Positions 60,786 through 64,000 of a stretch of DNA of 64,000 nucleotides are shown here, piece by piece. A program made the position numbers and the translations under genes. Positions within the stretch are counted from its first letter, which is position 1. The number at the start of each line of letters is the position of its first letter. Source of the DNA: Labrenzia sp. VG12 (GTDB taxonomy: Bacteria; Pseudomonadota; Alphaproteobacteria; Rhizobiales; Stappiaceae); the NCBI RefSeq assembly GCF_002237595.1, contig NZ_CP022529.1, positions 4,680,001 to 4,744,000 on the forward strand. The letters run 5' to 3'. The notes beneath the pieces are model-generated. The model ran no database searches, was not told the origin of the DNA, and was given only the letters and a program-made list of their open reading frames with translations.

Positions 60786-61751
60786 TCAGGCGGTGGTCGA
60801 ACCGCCTGTTTCGCCCAGATGCACCATCGTGATTTCCGGCGGCACGCCAAACCGCACTGGCAGGATCGAACAGCCGAGACCGCCGGACACGATCATGTGC
60901 CTGGGGTCCGTGCTCAAACCCACGTGACGCATCAGCGTCGTCCCCTCCGTTTCGATGACATGCCCATAAACCGGGGTTCTGTGGTGCTTCTTCGAATAGG
61001 CAGGTTTGTAGCCGAAAACGTTGATCTGACCGCCATGCGTGTGGCCGCTCACCGTCAGACTGACCCGCGGCGGTACCTCGCCGATAATGTCAGGTTCATG
61101 TGCCATCAAGAGGATCGGGGCATCATCCGTCACCTGGGCAAGGGTTGCAGGAAGATCATCAAGCCCCTGCCAGCGCTGCCGCTTGTATTTGCGGAACGGC
61201 GCGAGTGCAATCTGGTCCTCAAGCCCGGCCAGCCAGAAGGCCTTGCCGTCTTTTTCCAGACGGACCGCGCGGTTCTGGTAAAGCGGAATGCCGGCCCGGA
61301 TCAGGGCGCGGCCATATCTGGTTTCACCGCCACCTGCCTTCTGGGCCTCGTGGTCGTCCCACCAGTCGTGATTGCCGAGGATTGCGTGGGTGCCGAGCGG
61401 GGCTGAGAATTCCGCGAAGAGATCCGCCCAGGCCTGCGGCGCAATCGGGGCATATTGCCATTTGTGGCTGGCCACATAATCTCCGAGCATCAAAATGATA
61501 TCGGGCTTGAGCGCATTTGTCTGGGCCACGATCGAACGGACACGATCAAGCCCCATCCAGGGGTCGCAGATATGCGGATCGGCAATCAAAGCCGCGCGCA
61601 ATTTCAGGTCTTTCGGCCAGCGCGGAGGTGTCAAATGGTAACGCTGAACGCGTAACCGGAACGGTTCGATGCCCACCGCATAGGCCGGAGCTGAAATTGC
61701 CCCAAGGGTGGCAAGCCCCAATCCCTGCAAAAATCTGCGTCTGGAAATCAT
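60786..61751 (-). CDS. Tat-exported metallophosphoesterase (YkuE-like)
   Basis: 321 aa. A twin-arginine signal SRRRFLQGLGLATLG at the N-terminus directs export. Calcineurin-like motifs follow in order: IADPHICDP, LGDYVAS, LGNHDWWDD, MAHEPDI and SGHTHGGQ. Related proteins cleave the pyrophosphate of UDP-diacylglucosamine or act on the cell envelope; the substrate here is unknown. ATG 61751 is preferred over the adjacent TTG. Confidence 0.88.
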   Translation of the reverse strand: MISRRRFLQGLGLATLGAISAPAYAVGIEPFRLRVQRYHLTPPRWPKDLKLRAALIADPHICDPWMGLDRVRSIVAQTNALKPDIILMLGDYVASHKWQYAPIAPQAWADLFAEFSAPLGTHAILGNHDWWDDHEAQKAGGGETRYGRALIRAGIPLYQNRAVRLEKDGKAFWLAGLEDQIALAPFRKYKRQRWQGLDDLPATLAQVTDDAPILLMAHEPDIIGEVPPRVSLTVSGHTHGGQINVFGYKPAYSKKHHRTPVYGHVIETEGTTLMRHVGLSTDPRHMIVSGGLGCSILPVRFGVPPEITMVHLGETGGSTTA

Positions 61752-61853
61752 CAAGCCTGGTGTCCTGATCGGTCTGGTCGTGGCGTCAAAACCGCTTCAT
61801 GAACCATGGCTACGGCCCGAACAAGGCAGGTTTCAGGAGATTTTGTGCAGACA

Positions 61854-61884
61854 AAAAAAGCCCGTTGCGAGGCAACGGGCAAAA
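61854..61884 (-). terminator. Terminator of the small secreted protein gene
   Basis: On the minus strand GCCCGTTGC-CTC-GCAACGGGC is followed by a run of seven T. It lies 25 nt past the stop of the gene at 61909-62145. Confidence 0.92.
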
Positions 61885-61908
61885 CCTGGAGCAATTCTGC
61901 CAATCCCT

Positions 61909-62145
61909 CTAGTCCGTCGGTTTCTCCTCCAGTTGGGGCAGAATGAGCTGTTCGCTCAGGACCTGGTCGCTCATGTCGTTGGTAGCAACCGCGACATCCG
62001 CATCGATCTGCGGCGCCGTCAGGGTTTCTGCGACGGTCATCTTGTCTTCAGCCTTCGCGGTTTTGTTCCAGGAACAGGCCTGTGCCGGTACAATGGCGAA
62101 AGCGGTGAGGGCAAGGGCGGCAACGCCGGTGCTCAGGTAACGCAT
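61909..62145 (-). CDS. Small secreted hypothetical protein
   Basis: 78 aa with a signal peptide (about 1-22, cleavage after AQA). The mature part of about 55 residues contains a Cys and an N-terminal ACSWNKTAKAEDKMTVAE, otherwise acidic and probably disordered. Own terminator. Function unknown. Confidence 0.75.
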   Translation of the reverse strand: MRYLSTGVAALALTAFAIVPAQACSWNKTAKAEDKMTVAETLTAPQIDADVAVATNDMSDQVLSEQLILPQLEEKPTD

Positions 62146-62267
62146 GCTATCCCTCCATCCGTTAGATGCGGCGAAACGCCGCGTATCTCGTAGGGTAAGG
62201 CAATTGCTCTCGCAGGCAAGGAAAAACCGGGTGCCGATTGTTGTCAGCGTTAAGATCGGACGGCGAC

Positions 62268-62672
62268 CTACTTTCTTTGCAGGTTATAGGTTCTGTCCGT
62301 GCGCGGTTCCGACAAGTCGTTGACGATGTTGATCACCCGTGTGTCCAGCAGGTCGCCGAAGGCCTTCAGCGAAATCTGCTTGCTGCTCAGGAACCCGATC
62401 AGCAGAACCTGGATCACACCGTCGGATCGCATCTCGGCCTTGGTCCAGCCCCACTTGCAGTCCCGCGGAATGCAGGAGGTAAAGGCCCGGACACGGACAT
62501 GAACCTGGTCGTTCTCGCAGCGGCTTTCCACCTCAATCCGCGAGATCTCCTTGGGCTTTGCGTCCGGATTGACCCAGACCCCGTCTTCGGGGATCGGGCA
62601 ATAAATGCGCTGTGCCAGCGAAGGCGCGGCGGAGGCAAGAAGGAAACCGGCTGCAATGAGGAGCAGGCGCAT
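62268..62672 (-). CDS. Secreted hypothetical protein
   Basis: 134 aa, ATG 62672 with GGAGAAC upstream (62726 rejected). Signal peptide 1 to about 20 (ending SLAQ), then a domain with paired Cys (YCPIPEDGVWVNP, SRCENDQVHVRVRAFTSC, PRDCKWGW), likely disulfide bonded in the periplasm. No family assigned. Confidence 0.75.
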   Translation of the reverse strand: MRLLLIAAGFLLASAAPSLAQRIYCPIPEDGVWVNPDAKPKEISRIEVESRCENDQVHVRVRAFTSCIPRDCKWGWTKAEMRSDGVIQVLLIGFLSSKQISLKAFGDLLDTRVINIVNDLSEPRTDRTYNLQRK

Positions 62673-62822
62673 TCGTGTTCTCCAGAAGGGACTTGGTCCG
62701 GATGACGGCCGGTCACGACCGATCATGCTTCGTCAGCCTAGCCGATTGATGCGCGAGCTGCCACAACGGGTTGCTGCTCCTGCGCGATTCGCGCAAGGTC
62801 CCTCACTCAAAAGAATGATCTC

Positions 62823-63323
62823 ATGACTTCTCTGAAGACCGACCGGTTTCTGCTGCGCCTGCCTGAAGAACGGGATTTCCCGGTCTATCGGGCATTCTTT
62901 GAGGATGGCGAGGCCTCCCGCTTCTATGGTGGTCCTTTGCGGCAGGACCAGGCCTGGCGTGTCCTGGCCGGTCATCTCGGTCATTGGCAATTGCGGGAAT
63001 ACGGGGTCTGGGCTATCGAGCCGCTTGAGGGCGGTGCGATCATCGGCGGCTGCGGCTTTGTCTGGCCGGAAGGCTGGCCACGTCGGGAACTGACCTGGTG
63101 GCTGATGCCCGCCGCGCGCGGCACGGGCGCGGCGATGGAGGTCTCGAAAGCTGCGATCCGGCAAGCCTATGAAACCAATGGATGGCCGCTGGTGGAGACC
63201 CACATGAATGACGACAACAGGCCAGCAAAGGGCCTGGTGCGCAAACTGGGCGGTGAACCGATTGCCCGTGAAATGTTTCCCGACGGTCTGGAGCGGACGG
63301 TCTACAGCTTGCCCTGCACCTAG
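62823..63323 (+). CDS. GNAT-family N-acetyltransferase (RimJ/RimL type)
   Basis: 166 aa. TDRFLLRLPEERDF at the N-terminus, strand WAIEPLEGGAIIGGCGFVWPE, and the helix region AARGTGAAMEVSKAAIRQAY for acetyl-CoA. RimL-like members acetylate protein or small-molecule amines. Its stop overlaps that of the convergent recombinase gene within CTAG. Confidence 0.88.
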   Translation: MTSLKTDRFLLRLPEERDFPVYRAFFEDGEASRFYGGPLRQDQAWRVLAGHLGHWQLREYGVWAIEPLEGGAIIGGCGFVWPEGWPRRELTWWLMPAARGTGAAMEVSKAAIRQAYETNGWPLVETHMNDDNRPAKGLVRKLGGEPIAREMFPDGLERTVYSLPCT

Positions 63324-64000
63324 CGCCGGGGATGTGCCTTGTCGTAGGCGGCCAGCAAATGGGCGCTGTCGATTTCCGTATAGATCTGCGTCGAGGCCAG
63401 GCTGGCATGGCCGAGCAGTTCCTGGATGGTTCGAAGGTCCCCGCCGCCGGCCAGCAAATGCGTGGCGAAGGAATGGCGCAAAGCATGCGGTGTGGCGCTG
63501 TCCGGCAGGCCCAGGGCGCCGCGCAGTTTCGCCATGGCCAGCTGGATCATGCGCGGGTTGAGCGGCCCGCCTCTGGCGCCCAGAAACAGCGGCCCGTCCG
63601 GGGCAACCGCATAGGGGCAAAGTTTCAGATAGAGTTCCGTTGCCTCGCAGACGGCCGGCAGGATCGGTACGATCCGCTCCTTGCCGCCCTTGCCCACGAT
63701 GCGAAGGGTCCGGGTGCCCGTTTTGGGCGCCATGGTCCCCGTCAAGGATAAGGCTTCCGAGATCCGGAGGCCGCAACCATAAAGCAGGGTCAGCACCGCG
63801 GCGTTGCGGGCCTCGATCCAGGCGTCGGTTTCCATGGCAAGGTCACCGCTGGTGATGTCCATGGCATCCCGGGACGACACGGGTTTCGGCAGGGATCGGG
63901 CCTGGCGCGGCGGCCTGATGGCAGAGGAAGCGGCCGCATTGACCTCGCCGCGGCGTTCCAGGAACTTGAGGAAGGACCTGATGCCGGCAAGGCCGCGGGC
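63320..64000 (-). CDS. Tyrosine recombinase XerC/XerD (3' part)
   Basis: 226 codons in the window; the 5' end is beyond the right edge. Catalytic residues are present: Arg in GCGLRISEALSL, Lys region GKGGKERIVP, HxxR in HALRHSFATHLL, His/Trp position GHASLASTQIY and the nucleophilic Tyr in IYTEI. Length and C-terminal sequence fit chromosome-dimer-resolving XerC better than a phage integrase. A segment of the N-terminal SAM-like domain end (GIRSFLKFLERRGEV) is visible near the edge. Confidence 0.9.
   Translation of the reverse strand, partial: ARGLAGIRSFLKFLERRGEVNAAASSAIRPPRQARSLPKPVSSRDAMDITSGDLAMETDAWIEARNAAVLTLLYGCGLRISEALSLTGTMAPKTGTRTLRIVGKGGKERIVPILPAVCEATELYLKLCPYAVAPDGPLFLGARGGPLNPRMIQLAMAKLRGALGLPDSATPHALRHSFATHLLAGGGDLRTIQELLGHASLASTQIYTEIDSAHLLAAYDKAHPRR

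Noticed and set aside
63320..64000. Phage or island integrase near the right edge
   Set aside because: Sequence blocks match XerC/XerD housekeeping recombinases; no att-like repeats, tRNA or phage genes are seen beside it.

Overview
The window is a gene-dense, high-GC stretch of an alphaproteobacterial chromosome. Gene content and order point to Hyphomicrobiales (Rhizobiales), most like the Stappiaceae (Labrenzia/Roseibium): pheA next to a CycM-type cytochrome c, ffs-dnaX-ybaB-recR, sdhCDAB, and a mdh-sucCDAB...lpd TCA cluster. This is inference from family resemblance; no database was searched. No tRNA, rRNA, CRISPR array or intact insertion sequence was seen.

Layout. 1-3.6 kb: 5' part of an adenosine-kinase-like PfkB gene, pheA, a membrane-anchored cytochrome c and a diguanylate cyclase. 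3.7-11.5 kb: a yej-type peptide ABC importer operon with two tandem binding proteins (one Sec-type, one Tat-type), two permeases and a double ATPase. 11.5-16.5 kb, mainly minus strand: two paralogous secreted proteins, a MltB-type transglycosylase, a histidine phosphatase coupled to NudC, and a HIT protein. 16.7-20.8 kb: a LysE exporter, SRP RNA, dnaX (in two frames), a small membrane protein, ybaB and recR. 21-24 kb: a methyltransferase, an EI24-type membrane protein and glutaminase. 24.2-28.6 kb: sdhCDAB with an FkbM methyltransferase gene between sdhA and sdhB.

28.6-34 kb is the accessory, mosaic part. A second diverged copy of the sdhB 3' end lies 1.6 kb downstream of the real one. Between the two copies are a palindromic repeat, a decayed copy of a downstream methyltransferase gene, a recombinase-type HTH remnant and an unknown low-GC gene. 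After the second copy come a nucleotidyltransferase/phosphoesterase pair, then on the minus strand a divergent SAH-hydrolase-like gene overlapping the intact methyltransferase.

34-44 kb: housekeeping and stress genes (creD, a VOC protein, periplasmic msrA, recQ, an acyltransferase, a MAPEG protein, an Omp19-like lipoprotein, a DUF7662 protein). 44-57 kb: zapE and the TCA cluster mdh-sucC-(small membrane ORF)-sucD-sucA-sucB-lysE-hypothetical-SDR-lpd. 57-64 kb: a GT-C-like membrane protein, a methyltransferase, a divergent MerR/CDF metal-efflux pair with a textbook MerR promoter, a Tat phosphoesterase, small secreted proteins, a GNAT and the 3' part of a XerC/D recombinase.

The most notable points are the dnaX frame change at a six-G tract (programmed tau/gamma frameshift or sequence error), the sdhB-tail mosaic island, the SAHH-like/methyltransferase pair, and foreign genes inside the sdh and suc operons.
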